Positions 1 to 9,422 of a stretch of 64,000 nt of DNA are shown in pieces; position 1 is the first letter of the stretch, and the number at the start of each line of letters is the position of its first letter. Under the pieces are notes generated by a model. The model did not search any database, was not told the origin of the DNA, and worked only from the letters and a program-made list of their open reading frames with translations. Source of the DNA: Wolbachia endosymbiont (group B) of Eucosma cana (lineage in GTDB: Bacteria > Pseudomonadota > Alphaproteobacteria > Rickettsiales > Anaplasmataceae); NCBI RefSeq assembly GCF_947250645.1, contig NZ_OX366334.1:1-64000 (forward strand), given 5' to 3'. The translations under genes were made by a program, and so were the position numbers.

Positions 1-1016
1 TGGAAAGCAACAAACCAGCGATAGTAAGAATTATTAAGCAGAATAAGCCAAATGAAAAAGTACCTATTTGGTTAATGCGCCAGGCTGGTAGATCTCTTCC
101 TGAGTATCGCAAAGCCGTAGAAAAAACGAGTAATTTCATGGAGATATGCTATAGCATAGATTTAGTGGTAGAGCTGACGCTACAGCCAATAAAAAGATTT
201 GATATGGACGCAGCCATAATTTTTTCAGACATTTTAATAATAGCTGACGTTTTAGGTTGTGATGTGAATTTTGTTCGCGGTGTGGGTCCAATAATAAAAC
301 CTGTGAAAAGCTCTGAGGAGTTAAAAAATTCACAAGAATTTGAAACTAAAACCTTTCCAATCTTAAATGCCATCAGGAAAGTAAGAAGCCAATTATCAGA
401 GGAAAAGTCCCTTATAGGCTTTGCTGGAGGGCCGTGGACGGTAGCTTCCTACATCATAGAGGGTGGTAGTAGTAAAACTTTTTCTAAAGTATTACATTTC
501 TGTTCCCTAGAACTAGAAGAAGTAATTAAAAAAATAACAGAAGCGACAATTATTTATCTAATCAAACAGATAGAGTTTGGAGCAGATGTTATTCAGTTAT
601 TTGACAGCAATGCTGGTATATTGCAGGGAGAACTGTTTGAAAGGTATGTAATCAAGCCAACAAAGAAAATTGTTTCAGCAATAAAGAATAAGTTTCCTGA
701 TTTTCCTATAATAGGTTTTCCGCGCTCTGCTGAAAATCTTTATACAGATTACTGCGAGCAAACAGGTATATCTGCAGTAAGTATAGATTATAATGTTCCA
801 ATAGAATGGGCGAAAGAAAATCTAAAAATTCCTCTGCAAGGGAACCTTAATCCTAGTCTTTTGGCCTACAATAAGTCAGAAGCAATTGAAGAAGCAAAGC
901 GTATAATAGATTGTTTTAGAGGGTTACCTTTTATATTTAATCTCGGACATGGAGTGCTTCCTGATACTCCGGTTGAAAATATTGCTGCATTAGTGGACCT
1001 GGTAAGAAACTACTAA
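1..1016 (+). CDS. hemE: uroporphyrinogen decarboxylase, start codon cut by window edge
   Basis: Decarboxylates uroporphyrinogen III to coproporphyrinogen III in cytoplasmic haem synthesis, a pathway Wolbachia retains. The frame is open from the edge: the first bases read (a)TG GAA AGC, so the window very probably starts at base 2 of the ATG, giving a 338-residue protein of normal family length. The N-terminal signature is seen as [16 protein letters not shown] around residues 22-37, with catalytic-site Arg residues, and a second conserved segment [12 protein letters not shown] lies near residue 140. The C-terminal [11 protein letters not shown] motif is also present. A start at the internal ATG of position 75 would delete half of the first signature, so it is rejected. 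The gene downstream is separated by a 429-base gap filled by a dispersed repeat. Confidence 0.96.
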   Translation, partial: ESNKPAIVRIIKQNKPNEKVPIWLMRQAGRSLPEYRKAVEKTSNFMEICYSIDLVVELTLQPIKRFDMDAAIIFSDILIIADVLGCDVNFVRGVGPIIKPVKSSEELKNSQEFETKTFPILNAIRKVRSQLSEEKSLIGFAGGPWTVASYIIEGGSSKTFSKVLHFCSLELEEVIKKITEATIIYLIKQIEFGADVIQLFDSNAGILQGELFERYVIKPTKKIVSAIKNKFPDFPIIGFPRSAENLYTDYCEQTGISAVSIDYNVPIEWAKENLKIPLQGNLNPSLLAYNKSEAIEEAKRIIDCFRGLPFIFNLGHGVLPDTPVENIAALVDLVRNY

Positions 1017-1060
1017 AACTCTTGTATGAAAAGCCTTTATGAGGGTGGAATGAAAACCTT

Positions 1061-1351
1061 ACTTGACAAACCTTCCCACTTTCCCTATCATATCAGTAAG
1101 AGTATTTATCCTTGTTTTTGGGCTCAATAACAAAATTCAGTAAAAAAACTCAAATATTTATTGGCAAATTACATAAAATTATAGCGGCTGCATGTCTTTT
1201 TTATTTTTTCTACATTCAGCCAAATCGCGCTTATTTTAAGCGTTAGCACATTATTACAATGCCAATTTACATTATTATAGGGTCAAAACTCTCTATACGG
1301 GGGTTTATTTGCCTTTTTAAATTTATTAAGTTTTTTAATATTTATATTTAA
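1061..1351 (+). repeat. dispersed non-coding repeat, copy A
   Basis: This copy fills most of the gap between hemE and the aminotransferase gene. It shares a strongly conserved core (for example TTATAGCGGCTGCATGTC, then a T-rich run, then CTACATTCAGCCAAATCGCG) with four other loci in this window near 9.7-9.97, 25.7-25.95, 36.5-36.7 and 46.8-47.1 kb. No reading frame is conserved between copies, and I saw no clear terminal inverted repeats. The 95 bases after it, up to 1445, are AT-rich and hold nothing I recognise except the probable promoter region of the next gene. Confidence 0.8.
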
Positions 1352-1445
1352 GAATATAAATATACCAACCTTTATGTAAAATAATAAAACTTCTAGCTTT
1401 TTTGTTGTGTAGAGTTTATCATTTTTATTTAACTTTAGTGAGATT

Positions 1446-2639
1446 ATGTCAGACCTTGCAAAGAGGATGTCTCTGATAAAACCGTCGCCTACAATTGCTG
1501 TGACTGATAAGGCAAACAGATTAAAAAGCGAAGGAAAGAAAATTTACGTTTTAGCTGCGGGAGAGCCGGATTTTGACACTCCAGATCACATAAAGAAAGC
1601 AGCTATTCAAGCGATAAATGAAGGTAAAACTAAATATACTGCTGTTGATGGAACGCGTGAGCTTAAAGAGGCGATAATCAATAAGTTAAAAAGGGATAAC
1701 AATCTAGAATATACACTTAGTCAAATCTGTGTTGGTGCTGGTGCTAAGCAGGTGTTATTCAACTTATTTATGGCAACAATTAACTCTGGCGATGAAGCTA
1801 TAATTCCAGCTCCTTATTGGGTTTCATATGTTGATATGGTAAGCCTTTTTGGCGGTCTGCCAATTGTTTTAGAGTGCAAACAAAACTTTAAGCTGACACC
1901 GGAGTTACTGGAAAGCAATATAACTGAGAAAACTAAGTGGTTAATTCTTAACTCACCAAATAATCCGGCAGGAACTGTCTATACATATGATGAATTGAAA
2001 AGCATAGCGCAAGTATTGCTTAAACATTCACATGTGAATGTTGTTACAGATGATATTTATGAGCACATAGTATACGACGAAAAGTTTTTTACCATTGCTC
2101 AGGTTGAGCCAAAACTTTATGATAGAGTTTTTGTGGTCAATGGAGTATCAAAAGCCTATGCAATGACGGGCTGGAGAATAGGCTATATTGCAGGTAGGAG
2201 TGATATAGTAAAAGCTATTTCTACACTGCAGTCTCAAAGTACCTCTAACCCAAATTCAATAGCACAAGCAGCAGCAGTTGAAGCGTTAAACGGTGATCAT
2301 AGTTTTTTGAAAGAAAGAACAAAAATCTTTAAGGATCGTAGAGATTTTGTAGTAAAAAAGCTAAATTCTGCTTCAGGCTTGTCAGCATCTATTCCACAAG
2401 GTGCATTCTATTTGTTTGTCTCATGTGAAGGTTTGTTGAATAAGAGCACGAAAAGTGGTAAAGTAATAAATAGTGATCTTGATTTCGCCGAATATTTATT
2501 AGAAGATCATTTAGTTGCTGTTGTTCCAGGAATTGCATTTGGTCTGAAAAATTTTATCAGAATTTCTTATGCAACCTCTCAGGAACAATTAGAAATTGGA
2601 TGTGATAGTATTACTAAAGCATGCGAAATGCTAAGGTAA
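1446..2639 (+). CDS. aatA: aspartate aminotransferase (class I PLP aminotransferase)
   Basis: Interconverts aspartate/2-oxoglutarate and oxaloacetate/glutamate, linking the TCA cycle to aspartate-derived products. The 397-residue length is typical of the prokaryotic AAT-Ib subgroup. Visible landmarks are GEPDFDTPDHI near residue 40, the NSPNNPAGTVY substrate and PLP segment near 172, DDIYEHIVY near 203, and the Schiff-base lysine in SKAYAMTGWRIGY near residue 235. The C-terminal FIRISYATS arginine motif is present. It starts at ATG. The gene 48 bases downstream is a small exporter on the same strand. A close relative such as a prephenate aminotransferase cannot be excluded from sequence reading alone. 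Confidence 0.92.
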   Translation: MSDLAKRMSLIKPSPTIAVTDKANRLKSEGKKIYVLAAGEPDFDTPDHIKKAAIQAINEGKTKYTAVDGTRELKEAIINKLKRDNNLEYTLSQICVGAGAKQVLFNLFMATINSGDEAIIPAPYWVSYVDMVSLFGGLPIVLECKQNFKLTPELLESNITEKTKWLILNSPNNPAGTVYTYDELKSIAQVLLKHSHVNVVTDDIYEHIVYDEKFFTIAQVEPKLYDRVFVVNGVSKAYAMTGWRIGYIAGRSDIVKAISTLQSQSTSNPNSIAQAAAVEALNGDHSFLKERTKIFKDRRDFVVKKLNSASGLSASIPQGAFYLFVSCEGLLNKSTKSGKVINSDLDFAEYLLEDHLVAVVPGIAFGLKNFIRISYATSQEQLEIGCDSITKACEMLR

Positions 2640-2687
2640 CTTTTTAATATTCCTATGTATAATATTTCAGTAAGATAGAGTTGATTT

Positions 2688-3005
2688 ATGGCTTGGGTGT
2701 ATTTGCTATTAGCTGGTTTCGTTGAAATAATATGGACCACAGCACTGAAATATAGCAATGGCTTTACTCGTTTTATACCTGTAGTAATTATTTTAGTTAG
2801 CGGTTCTGTGAGTCTTTACTGGCTATCGTTAGCAATGAAGTCTATTCCTCTTGGAACATCTTATGCAGTTTGGACTGGTATAGGCTCTATAGGTGCAGCG
2901 ATAATAGGAATAATGTTTTTTAATGACCCAGTAAATTTTGGGCGTTTATTTTCCCTTGCTTTGGTAGTGCTGGGTATCATAGGATTAAAAGTATTTTCCA
3001 ATTAG
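2688..3005 (+). CDS. sugE: SMR-family exporter, SugE/Gdx type
   Basis: A 105-residue four-helix membrane protein of the small multidrug resistance family that works as a dual-topology dimer in the inner membrane. The essential membrane Glu is at about residue 13 (AGFVEIIW). The KYSNGFTR loop, the segment GTSYAVWTGIGSIGAA and the end LVVLGIIGLKVF match the SugE/Gdx branch better than EmrE. Family knowledge: this branch exports guanidinium-type cations; the substrate here is inferred. It lies 48 bases after the aminotransferase gene, so the two may share a transcript. Confidence 0.9.
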   Translation: MAWVYLLLAGFVEIIWTTALKYSNGFTRFIPVVIILVSGSVSLYWLSLAMKSIPLGTSYAVWTGIGSIGAAIIGIMFFNDPVNFGRLFSLALVVLGIIGLKVFSN

Positions 3006-3011
3006 GAAAAG

Positions 3012-3533
3012 TTAAGTGCGTCTATTTTTTACCATCTCAGGACTTTCTACTAAAGTTGCTTTGGATTTTTCAGTTCTCGAAGAGGGCATTCCTATTGATT
3101 TAGCAAGTACCTTTCTAATGTTCAATATTTCATTTTTCTCATTTTTTTGAGTTAAGTTAATGTCGTTTATTTTATTAACTAAATCTTTTCCTGCCTTTAA
3201 AATTTTTAAATCGCTTTCGTTGATGTGATGTTCATCGTTAAATTCTGCAACGATCTCTTTCTTCTTTGGATGAGTGTTTAAGAATTCCATCAGCTGATAT
3301 TTGGCGAAGGCTTGAACAAATTTCTTATTAAATCTTGAATCGTTATGTAATTCTTCTAGGCTTTTATCATATTGTTTTGCTTCGTTTATAGTAAGCTTTA
3401 TTATTTCTTCTACGCTGCTTAAGAGTTCCCTATACAACTTGTCGTATCTATTGCCTGTGTGTGCGGTAAATGTTTGTTCAATGTATTTTGTTGTGTAGTT
3501 TTGTAGTGTGTTGTCTGCTGTGTTTATGTTCAT
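3012..3533 (-). CDS. hypothetical protein, soluble and charged
   Basis: A 173-residue ORF converging on the exporter gene with six bases between the stops. I do not recognise a family. The protein is hydrophilic, rich in Lys, Glu and Asn, predicted mostly helical, with no signal peptide or membrane segment. The C-terminal third (MPSSRTEKSKATLVESPEMVKNRRT begins near residue 149) looks disordered and basic. Base composition is like the neighbours. Length, a clear ATG and lack of a competing frame support a real gene. Confidence 0.7.
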   Translation of the reverse strand: MNINTADNTLQNYTTKYIEQTFTAHTGNRYDKLYRELLSSVEEIIKLTINEAKQYDKSLEELHNDSRFNKKFVQAFAKYQLMEFLNTHPKKKEIVAEFNDEHHINESDLKILKAGKDLVNKINDINLTQKNEKNEILNIRKVLAKSIGMPSSRTEKSKATLVESPEMVKNRRT

Positions 3534-3674
3534 TCACTCACCTTGCTTTTATGTTATATTTTACACACGAAAAGGTTAATATTTAGTTAACTGCAGCGTT
3601 TCTGATACTGAATTTCATTGAAAATTATATTATTTAAGATATAGTCACTGTCATGAAATAAAAGCGTAAATAAA

Positions 3675-3815
3675 ATGAACTTTATAAAAAAAATAAAACT
3701 TATGGTAAAGGCGAATAAAGGTAAAATTATAAAAATCCTTATCATCTGTGGTATAATTTTTTTCATATACCTTATCCATGAACCAGTTATAGATATGCTA
3801 AAAGGTCTCTTTTAA
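3675..3815 (+). CDS. small single-span membrane protein (46 aa), candidate
   Basis: A short ORF in the 373-base gap before the MFS gene. It reads MNFIKKIKLMVKANKGK at the N-terminus (strongly basic), then a hydrophobic stretch IIKILIICGIIFFIYLI of about 17 residues, then a short tail HEPVIDMLKGLF and a TAA stop. The positive-inside layout fits a one-helix inner-membrane protein with the C-terminus outside. No family is recognised. No strong Shine-Dalgarno sequence is visible, so it remains a candidate; conservation in other Wolbachia would decide it. Confidence 0.45.
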   Translation: MNFIKKIKLMVKANKGKIIKILIICGIIFFIYLIHEPVIDMLKGLF

Positions 3816-3906
3816 GAAAGATACTCGGATTAGAGTAGCTATTTACAAAAGTGTTGCTCCTTGCTGATAAAATACCTATAATTCTGTTTTTTAGGTAATA
3901 TTAGGA

Positions 3907-5142
3907 TTGCAGAGAAACTTTTTCATATGGTTGCTAGCATCACTATTTTATGCATACCAGTATATATTACGTGTAATTCCAAATATAATCGCGCCTGAAT
4001 TAATAACGAAATTTAACATAAGTATTACAGATGTTGGTCAATTTGGTGGGCTATATTATATAGGCTATACGCTTGCTCACATACCTGTTGGTCTTGCCCT
4101 TGATAGATTTGGGCCAAAGTTTGTTTTGCCTGCATGTATTGTCTTAACGTTTGCTGGGACATTACCACTAATATGCTTTGATGAGTGGTATTACTCAATA
4201 CTTGGTAGAATGATTGTTGGAGTTGGGTCATCTGCTTCGGCAATTGGGCTCTTTAAAGTTGCAAGTATGTATTTCTCACAAGAAAAATCAGCAAGGATGG
4301 CTAGTTTATCTATAATAATAGGGTTACTGGGAGCTATTTATGGTGGATTACCTCTAGACTTTTTGCTCAATAAATTTGGTTGGAATTATGTTATATACAC
4401 TTTCTCAGCATTTGGTTGTTTACTTGCTCTGCTATTGCTTTTAATAACGCCAAACAGTAACATAGAGGAGAGTAGAAATGACAACATACTTCAAGATTTA
4501 AAAACTGTACTTTTCAATAAACATATCATTCTAATCAGCTTTTTTGGGGGCTTGATGGTTGGGCCACTAGAAGGTTTTGCTGATGGTTGGGCAAAAGCGT
4601 TCTTATGTGAAGCATATCAAATGACCGGAGATTTGGCATCTTCACTTTCCTCTCTCATGTTCATAGGCATGGGGGCTGGATCATTCTTTCTCGCTTATTT
4701 ACTGGAGAAGTATCCAGACAAACATTACGAGGTGATTATTGCGTGTTCTTTTGCAATGATCGCTAGCTTTCTTTTGCTTTTTACACAAGTTGGCGGTTTA
4801 TATATTGCATTACCTACACTTCTTGTTATCGGCTTTGCATCTGGGTATCAGGTAATTACTATTTACAAAGCAATAAGTTATGTAAACAATAACTTGGTAG
4901 GCTTGGCCACAGCTGTATCAAACATGATAGTTATGGTTTTTGGCTATTTTTTTCATACTGGAATTGCAAAAATAATAGACTTATGTTGGAATGGAACGGT
5001 AATACAAGGAAATCCTTTGTATGGTACTGATTTGCTGGTAAAAGCAATATCAATTATTCCTGTATGTCTGCTTTTGGCTGTTTTTGGATTTATGTGGTTA
5101 AGGAAAAGGTCTTATGACAATTGCTTCAGAAAGGATTTGTAA
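3907..5142 (+). CDS. MFS transporter
   Basis: An inner-membrane transporter of the major facilitator superfamily, 411 residues, with about twelve hydrophobic segments. The loop between helices 2 and 3 reads [15 protein letters not shown], the classic MFS GxxxDRxGxR-type motif, and [16 protein letters not shown] follows as the helix 4-5 signature. The substrate cannot be told. The start is TTG at 3907; the next in-frame Met is about 100 residues further in and would remove three helices, so TTG is favoured. The last 29 bases overlap the start of glyA, so the two genes are probably translated from one message. Confidence 0.85.
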   Translation: MQRNFFIWLLASLFYAYQYILRVIPNIIAPELITKFNISITDVGQFGGLYYIGYTLAHIPVGLALDRFGPKFVLPACIVLTFAGTLPLICFDEWYYSILGRMIVGVGSSASAIGLFKVASMYFSQEKSARMASLSIIIGLLGAIYGGLPLDFLLNKFGWNYVIYTFSAFGCLLALLLLLITPNSNIEESRNDNILQDLKTVLFNKHIILISFFGGLMVGPLEGFADGWAKAFLCEAYQMTGDLASSLSSLMFIGMGAGSFFLAYLLEKYPDKHYEVIIACSFAMIASFLLLFTQVGGLYIALPTLLVIGFASGYQVITIYKAISYVNNNLVGLATAVSNMIVMVFGYFFHTGIAKIIDLCWNGTVIQGNPLYGTDLLVKAISIIPVCLLLAVFGFMWLRKRSYDNCFRKDL

Positions 5143-6391
5143 CTCTGAAAATAATTTAAAGTCTTGTGATAATGAAGTTTATCTCTCTATAGAGAAGGAA
5201 CTGCAGCGTCAAAGATCGCAGTTGCAATTGATTGCATCGGAGAATTTTGCAAGTAAAGCAGTGATGGAAGCACAGGGTTCTTTTCTGACTAATAAATATG
5301 CAGAAGGTTATCCTGGTAAAAGATATTACTGTGGCTGTGAGTATGTAGATGAAGTTGAAAATCTGGCTATAGAAAGGCTTTGTAAGCTGTTTGGTGTTAA
5401 ATTTGCAAACGTTCAACCTCACTCTGGTTCTCAGGCAAATCAAGCAGTGTTTGCTTCACTGCTTGCTCCGGGTGATACAATACTTGGATTGTCACTGAAC
5501 TGCGGTGGACATTTAACTCATGGTGCAGCACCAAACCTTTCTGGTAAGTGGTTTAAGTCGATTCAGTATACAGTTAATAGAGACACTTACCTGCTTGATA
5601 TGGATGAGGTGGAAAGGCTAGCGCTGGAGCATAAACCGAAGCTAATCATTGCTGGTGCTTCTGCTTATCCAAGAAAAATAGATTTCGAGCGCTTTCGTGA
5701 AATTGCGAATAAAGTTGGTGCATATCTGCTTGCAGATATTGCTCACTATTCAGGGCTTATTGCTGCAGGTTGTTACCCATCACCTGCCAAATATGCGCAT
5801 GTTATAACTTCAACAACTCACAAGACTCTACGAGGTCCTCGTGGCGGAGTGGTAATGACAAATGATGAAGCGTTACATAAAAAAATTCAGTCTGCAGTTT
5901 TTCCAGGGTTGCAAGGTGGACCGCTTATGCATGTGATAGCTGCAAAAGCTGTTGCATTTAAGGAAGCATTAACGCCAGAGTTTAAAACTTATAGTAAAAA
6001 AGTTGTAGAAAATGCAAAAGTGTTAGCTCAAGCGCTGCAAGAACATGGACTTGACATTATAACTGGCGGCACTGACTCTCATATAGTGCTAGTTGATTTA
6101 AGATCACGGAAATTGACTGGAAAGGACGTTGTGAATAGCCTTGAAAGAGCTGGCATTACCTGCAATAAAAACTCCGTGCCGTTTGACACAGAAAAACCAA
6201 CCATTACTTCAGGGCTCCGTTTTGGTACCGCTGCTGAGACAACACGCGGACTTGAGAAAGAAGATTTTAGAGAAGTAGCTAATCTAATAAATGAAGTAAT
6301 TCAGGGATTAATTGATGGAAATAGCCCTGATATTGAAAGAGCAGTAAAAAATAAAGTTGAAAGTATTTGTAGTAATTTTCCTATTTATTAA
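5114..6391 (+). CDS. glyA: serine hydroxymethyltransferase
   Basis: Converts serine and tetrahydrofolate to glycine and methylene-tetrahydrofolate, the main source of one-carbon units for thymidylate and formyl-Met. At 425 residues it is normal length. Landmarks: [18 protein letters not shown] near residue 38, the tyrosine-rich [13 protein letters not shown] segment, [10 protein letters not shown] near 215, and the PLP lysine K237 in [13 protein letters not shown]. The ATG lies inside the end of the upstream MFS gene. Another possible function is threonine aldolase, but the SHMT motifs are complete. Confidence 0.97.
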   Translation: MTIASERICNSENNLKSCDNEVYLSIEKELQRQRSQLQLIASENFASKAVMEAQGSFLTNKYAEGYPGKRYYCGCEYVDEVENLAIERLCKLFGVKFANVQPHSGSQANQAVFASLLAPGDTILGLSLNCGGHLTHGAAPNLSGKWFKSIQYTVNRDTYLLDMDEVERLALEHKPKLIIAGASAYPRKIDFERFREIANKVGAYLLADIAHYSGLIAAGCYPSPAKYAHVITSTTHKTLRGPRGGVVMTNDEALHKKIQSAVFPGLQGGPLMHVIAAKAVAFKEALTPEFKTYSKKVVENAKVLAQALQEHGLDIITGGTDSHIVLVDLRSRKLTGKDVVNSLERAGITCNKNSVPFDTEKPTITSGLRFGTAAETTRGLEKEDFREVANLINEVIQGLIDGNSPDIERAVKNKVESICSNFPIY

Positions 6392-6476
6392 TTTATTTGG
6401 CATTTAAGATCTCTTCATTTGTATACTTTGCTTTGGGTTAAACTATTATATAGTAACTTTATAGCTCTTTAATTTT

Positions 6477-7667
6477 ATGATAAATGTACCTAGCATAGAG
6501 AGTTGTGATTTTCACAATAAAAATGTTCTACTCAGGGTCGACTTCAATGTTCCTATAAAAAATGAAAGAATTTGTGATACCACTCGTATTTTGAGAGCTC
6601 TACCTACCATTCAATATTTAGCAAATGCAGGTGCAAAAGTTATTATTATCTCACATTTTGGGCGTCCAAAAGCAAAAGACAGTAACCTATCGCTAAAAAA
6701 CGTAGTTGAAACTTTATCGCGGCTGCTAAGCAAAGAAGTGAAATTTATTGATGATTGTATTGGTGAGAGAGTACAAAGAGCAATAAATGCGATGGATGGA
6801 GGAGATATAATATTACTAGAGAATCTGAGGTTTTATAAAGAAGAAGAGCAGAATGATTCAAATTTTGCTAAACAATTAGCATCTCTAGCAGATATATATA
6901 TAAATGATGCGTTTTCTTGCTCTCACAGAGCTCACGCTTCTATTTCACGCATTACGGAATTTTTACCTTCTTATGCAGGATTTTGCTTGCAAGATGAGCT
7001 AAAGTATCTTGAGCAAGCTATATCGTTTGACGCTAAACCTATTACTGCGATAGTTGGTGGAGCTAAAATATCAACTAAAATAAAAATGCTTATAAAGCTA
7101 GCAGAAAAGGTTGATTACCTTATTCTGGGCGGCGCAATTGCTAATAATTTTTTGTTATTTAATAAAGTTAATATAGGCAAGTCTTTTTTTCAAAATGGCG
7201 TTGATGATCTTCTGCACGATATTGTTGAGACGGCAAATAAAAACAATTGCAAAATAGTTGTGCCAGAAGACGTTTTGGTTGCAGTAAATTCTGATTATAG
7301 CACTGGCGTTTTAAGAAAAATTGAATCCATTTTGGACGGTGATATAATTTTAGATATCGGACCTCAAACTTTAAGCACAATAAGCGGTATAATAGCAAGC
7401 AGTAAAACTCTGCTGTGGAACGGACCTATTGGTGTTTTTGAACATTCAGCTTTTGCAAATGGTACAGTAGAGGTGATGAGAGTAGTAAGTGATTTGACAC
7501 ACGAAGGAAAATTAACCAGTGTAATAGGGGGAGGAGATAGCCTATCTGCAGTAAATGCTGCAGGTCTTGCCGATAAAGATTTTACATATATTTCAACTGG
7601 TGGGGGAGCGTTTTTAAGTTGGCTAAGTGGTGATGAGATGCCAGGACTGCGATCAACATTAGATTAA
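6477..7667 (+). CDS. pgk: phosphoglycerate kinase
   Basis: Interconverts 1,3-bisphosphoglycerate and 3-phosphoglycerate, used mainly in the gluconeogenic direction in Wolbachia according to published pathway reconstructions. It is 396 residues long. The N-terminal signature LLRVDFNVPI is near residue 18, the substrate loop ISHFGRPK near 60, VGGAKISTKIKML near 193, and the ATP-side GGGDSLSAVN near 348. The start is ATG with an upstream AT-rich leader. The stop is followed after 26 bases by IS3 copy 1; the coding sequence itself is intact. Confidence 0.97.
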   Translation: MINVPSIESCDFHNKNVLLRVDFNVPIKNERICDTTRILRALPTIQYLANAGAKVIIISHFGRPKAKDSNLSLKNVVETLSRLLSKEVKFIDDCIGERVQRAINAMDGGDIILLENLRFYKEEEQNDSNFAKQLASLADIYINDAFSCSHRAHASISRITEFLPSYAGFCLQDELKYLEQAISFDAKPITAIVGGAKISTKIKMLIKLAEKVDYLILGGAIANNFLLFNKVNIGKSFFQNGVDDLLHDIVETANKNNCKIVVPEDVLVAVNSDYSTGVLRKIESILDGDIILDIGPQTLSTISGIIASSKTLLWNGPIGVFEHSAFANGTVEVMRVVSDLTHEGKLTSVIGGGDSLSAVNAAGLADKDFTYISTGGGAFLSWLSGDEMPGLRSTLD

Positions 7668-7763
7668 AACTTTTTTAAGTTGTTGCTTATACCTATAATG
7701 CACCCCATAAACTAGACCAAAAAAAAATGGTTGATCCGAGTAGGAAGGTAAAGGGGTAAAAGT

Positions 7764-8048
7764 ATGGCAACAAAAAAATATGAACCAGAGTTAAAAGCAA
7801 AGATAGCTTTGGAAGCAATAAAAAATCAAAAAAGCACAGCTGAGATATGTAGTGAATATAAAATACCATCAACAAATCTATATGATTGGCGTGATAGAGT
7901 ATTGGCAAGGTTAAAAGACCTATTTGTTGAAGAAAGTGAAAGTGCGAGAAAACAAAGAATCTTAGCGCAAGAAATAGAAAGTTTACATAAAGTAATAGGA
8001 GAATTGACAGTGGAAAATAGCTATTTGAAAAAAAAATTACTGAAATAA
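7764..8048 (+). CDS. IS3-family transposase OrfA (copy 1)
   Basis: A 94-residue DNA-binding subunit. A helix-turn-helix is seen as AEICSEYKIPSTNLYDW around residues 26-42, followed by a leucine-zipper-like helix ending SYLKKKLLK that in this family mediates oligomer formation. A run of nine A residues at 8028-8036 overlaps the last codons; a -1 slip there enters the orfB frame, which is open without a stop from that point. The AAAGGGG-like stretch before the ATG may serve in ribosome binding. Confidence 0.92.
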   Translation: MATKKYEPELKAKIALEAIKNQKSTAEICSEYKIPSTNLYDWRDRVLARLKDLFVEESESARKQRILAQEIESLHKVIGELTVENSYLKKKLLK

Positions 8049-8116
8049 GCAAAAAAGATAGAGTAAGGTTTATAGAAAAAGATTCTGATCTGTCAATTAG
8101 GAAACAGGCTGATTTA

Positions 8117-8878
8117 TTGGGGATTTGCAGATCTAGCCTATATTATAGGCCTATAATTAATAACGAAAGTGAAGTAGCAAATTTGATTCAAGAAGTATAT
8201 TTGGCTTCTGATTGCCGTTATGGATATCGTAAAATTACTGCTGAAATCATAGCGAGTGGAGTAGTAGTCAATCACAAAAAAATCTTAAGAATTATGAAAA
8301 AAATGAAGATTAGTGGGCTGTATTGTAGAAAAAGATGTAATACAAGTATTAAAGAAAAAAAGCATAAAATATATCCTTATTTACTCAAAGATTTGATTAT
8401 TTGTAGAGTTAATCAGGTATGGGCTACTGATATAACATATATTATGGTAGAAGGTAAGTTTATCTATTTTGTGGCAATAATGGACTTGTATAGTCGCTAT
8501 ATTATTGCTCATTCATTATCACCATATCTCGATGCTGGATTTTGCCTTTATACTCTCAAAGAAGCTCTAAAACAAGGTAAACCTGAGATTTTTAATAGTG
8601 ATCAGGGGGTGCAGTTTACTAGCTACAACTTTATTATGGAATTAGAGCGTGCTAATATTAAAATCAGTATGGACCATAAAGGACGTTGCTTCGACAATAT
8701 ATTTGTTGAGCGCTTATGGAGAACTTTAAAGCAAGAAGCTATATATTATTATAGACCAAATAGTATCAGAGATTTAAATCTTATAATAAATGATTTTGTT
8801 GCTTGGTATAACTATAGAAGGCGACATCAGACTCTACATTATAAAGTTCCTGCTGATCTTTATTATCATAAACAGTAA
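8117..8878 (+). CDS. IS3-family transposase OrfB, DDE integrase domain (copy 1)
   Basis: The 253-residue part from a TTG codon carries the full catalytic triad: D105 in WATDITYI, D162 in NSDQGVQF and E198 in IFVERLWRTL, with 35 residues between the last two as in the DD(35)E class. The frame is open upstream to the A9 run at 8028-8036, so the active protein is probably the OrfAB fusion made by -1 frameshifting rather than a product started at TTG. The stop overlaps the left arm of a large hairpin. No inactivating mutation is visible. Confidence 0.92.
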   Translation: MGICRSSLYYRPIINNESEVANLIQEVYLASDCRYGYRKITAEIIASGVVVNHKKILRIMKKMKISGLYCRKRCNTSIKEKKHKIYPYLLKDLIICRVNQVWATDITYIMVEGKFIYFVAIMDLYSRYIIAHSLSPYLDAGFCLYTLKEALKQGKPEIFNSDQGVQFTSYNFIMELERANIKISMDHKGRCFDNIFVERLWRTLKQEAIYYYRPNSIRDLNLIINDFVAWYNYRRRHQTLHYKVPADLYYHKQ

Positions 8879-8937
8879 ATGAATATATTGATAAATACTT
8901 TAAATGTGTGTCGACGTATTTATCAACATATTCATTT
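8877..8937. repeat. 22-bp inverted repeat inside IS3 copy 1
   Basis: Left arm 8877-8898 and right arm 8916-8937 are complementary over 22 bases with one mismatch, separated by a 17-base loop (TTTAAATGTGTGTCGAC). The hairpin begins at the orfB stop codon and sits before the right IS end. It has no U-run on either side, so it is not a standard intrinsic terminator. The same structure occurs in copies 2 and 3. It may block read-through into orfB or stabilise the transcript. Confidence 0.8.
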
Positions 8938-8989
8938 TAAAAATCGGATCACTTTGAAAAAAATGGTCTAGACAAATGGGTGCATTATA

Positions 8990-9384
8990 GATGTTGCAAT
9001 CCTACATCCTCTCTGCACTGTTTGAAATTTATATTTAGTGTTCTGGTCTTTGCATAGTTCTACCTCTGGAAATAGCACTCTATACCAACTAGACTGCATC
9101 ACGCACCTGGTGTCAAGCGAATGCTTTTCGCTAAGCCGCTGAGAATAGCTTGCAACTATTATTCTTGCGGTTGGCTGATTACCAAGTATCCATGCGGGCC
9201 ATGCAACACTCACGCACATAGACTTCATCGAGCGCGGAGGCATATTGAATATTATTCGCTTCACTTCACCAGTGCTTGCTGCTTCAAGCCTGTCTGCTAT
9301 AATTTTTATATACTGATAATTGTTATACTCACATCCCGGCATCACCGTTTGAAAGCATAGTTCGATAAATTTTAAAAAGTTCAT
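8990..9384 (-). pseudogene. phage terminase large subunit, N-terminal fragment cut by IS3
   Basis: About 131 residues remain. FNMPPRSMKSMCVSVAWPAW near residue 47 is the variant Walker A loop of terminase ATPases and AWILGNQPTARIIVASYS follows as in large subunits of phage WO and relatives. Translation begins at an ATG with GGAG six bases upstream (on the minus strand), so this is the true N-terminus. The IS3 end truncates it, adding IMHPFV and a stop. Nuclease domain, small subunit, portal and other head genes are absent next to it, so it is an isolated relic of a prophage, not a functional one. Confidence 0.85.
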
Positions 9385-9422
9385 GTTAGTCTCCTATAGT
9401 GTTAGTGGAATTTACTTTATGG

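Larger units (their letters stand above)
7694..8989 (+). mobile_element. IS3-family insertion sequence, copy 1 (1,296 bp)
   Basis: Ends are TATAATGCACCC on the left and its complement GGGTGCATTATA on the right. The boundaries are set by copy 3, where removing exactly this segment and one ATC duplicate restores the ftsH reading frame. Inside are orfA and a DDE orfB in the -1 frame, the IS3 arrangement. Copies 2 (18338-19633) and 3 (62073-63368) are inverted relative to this one and have the same length and identical translations. Flanks here (ACC on the left, GAT on the right) do not form a target duplication. The left neighbour is pgk and the right one a phage terminase fragment, so the site looks rearranged. 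Confidence 0.93.

Noticed and set aside
7693..8052. A hydrophobic 119-residue ORF antisense to IS3 orfA, also at 19275-19634 and 63010-63369
   Set aside because: It is the exact antisense of orfA in all three copies, begins and ends at the IS border, and its hydrophobicity follows from the A/T-rich lysine codons on the other strand.
7691..8992. A target-site duplication around IS3 copy 1
   Set aside because: The palindromic look of CTATAATG and CATTATAG comes from the IS ends themselves; the true flanks ACC and GAT differ.
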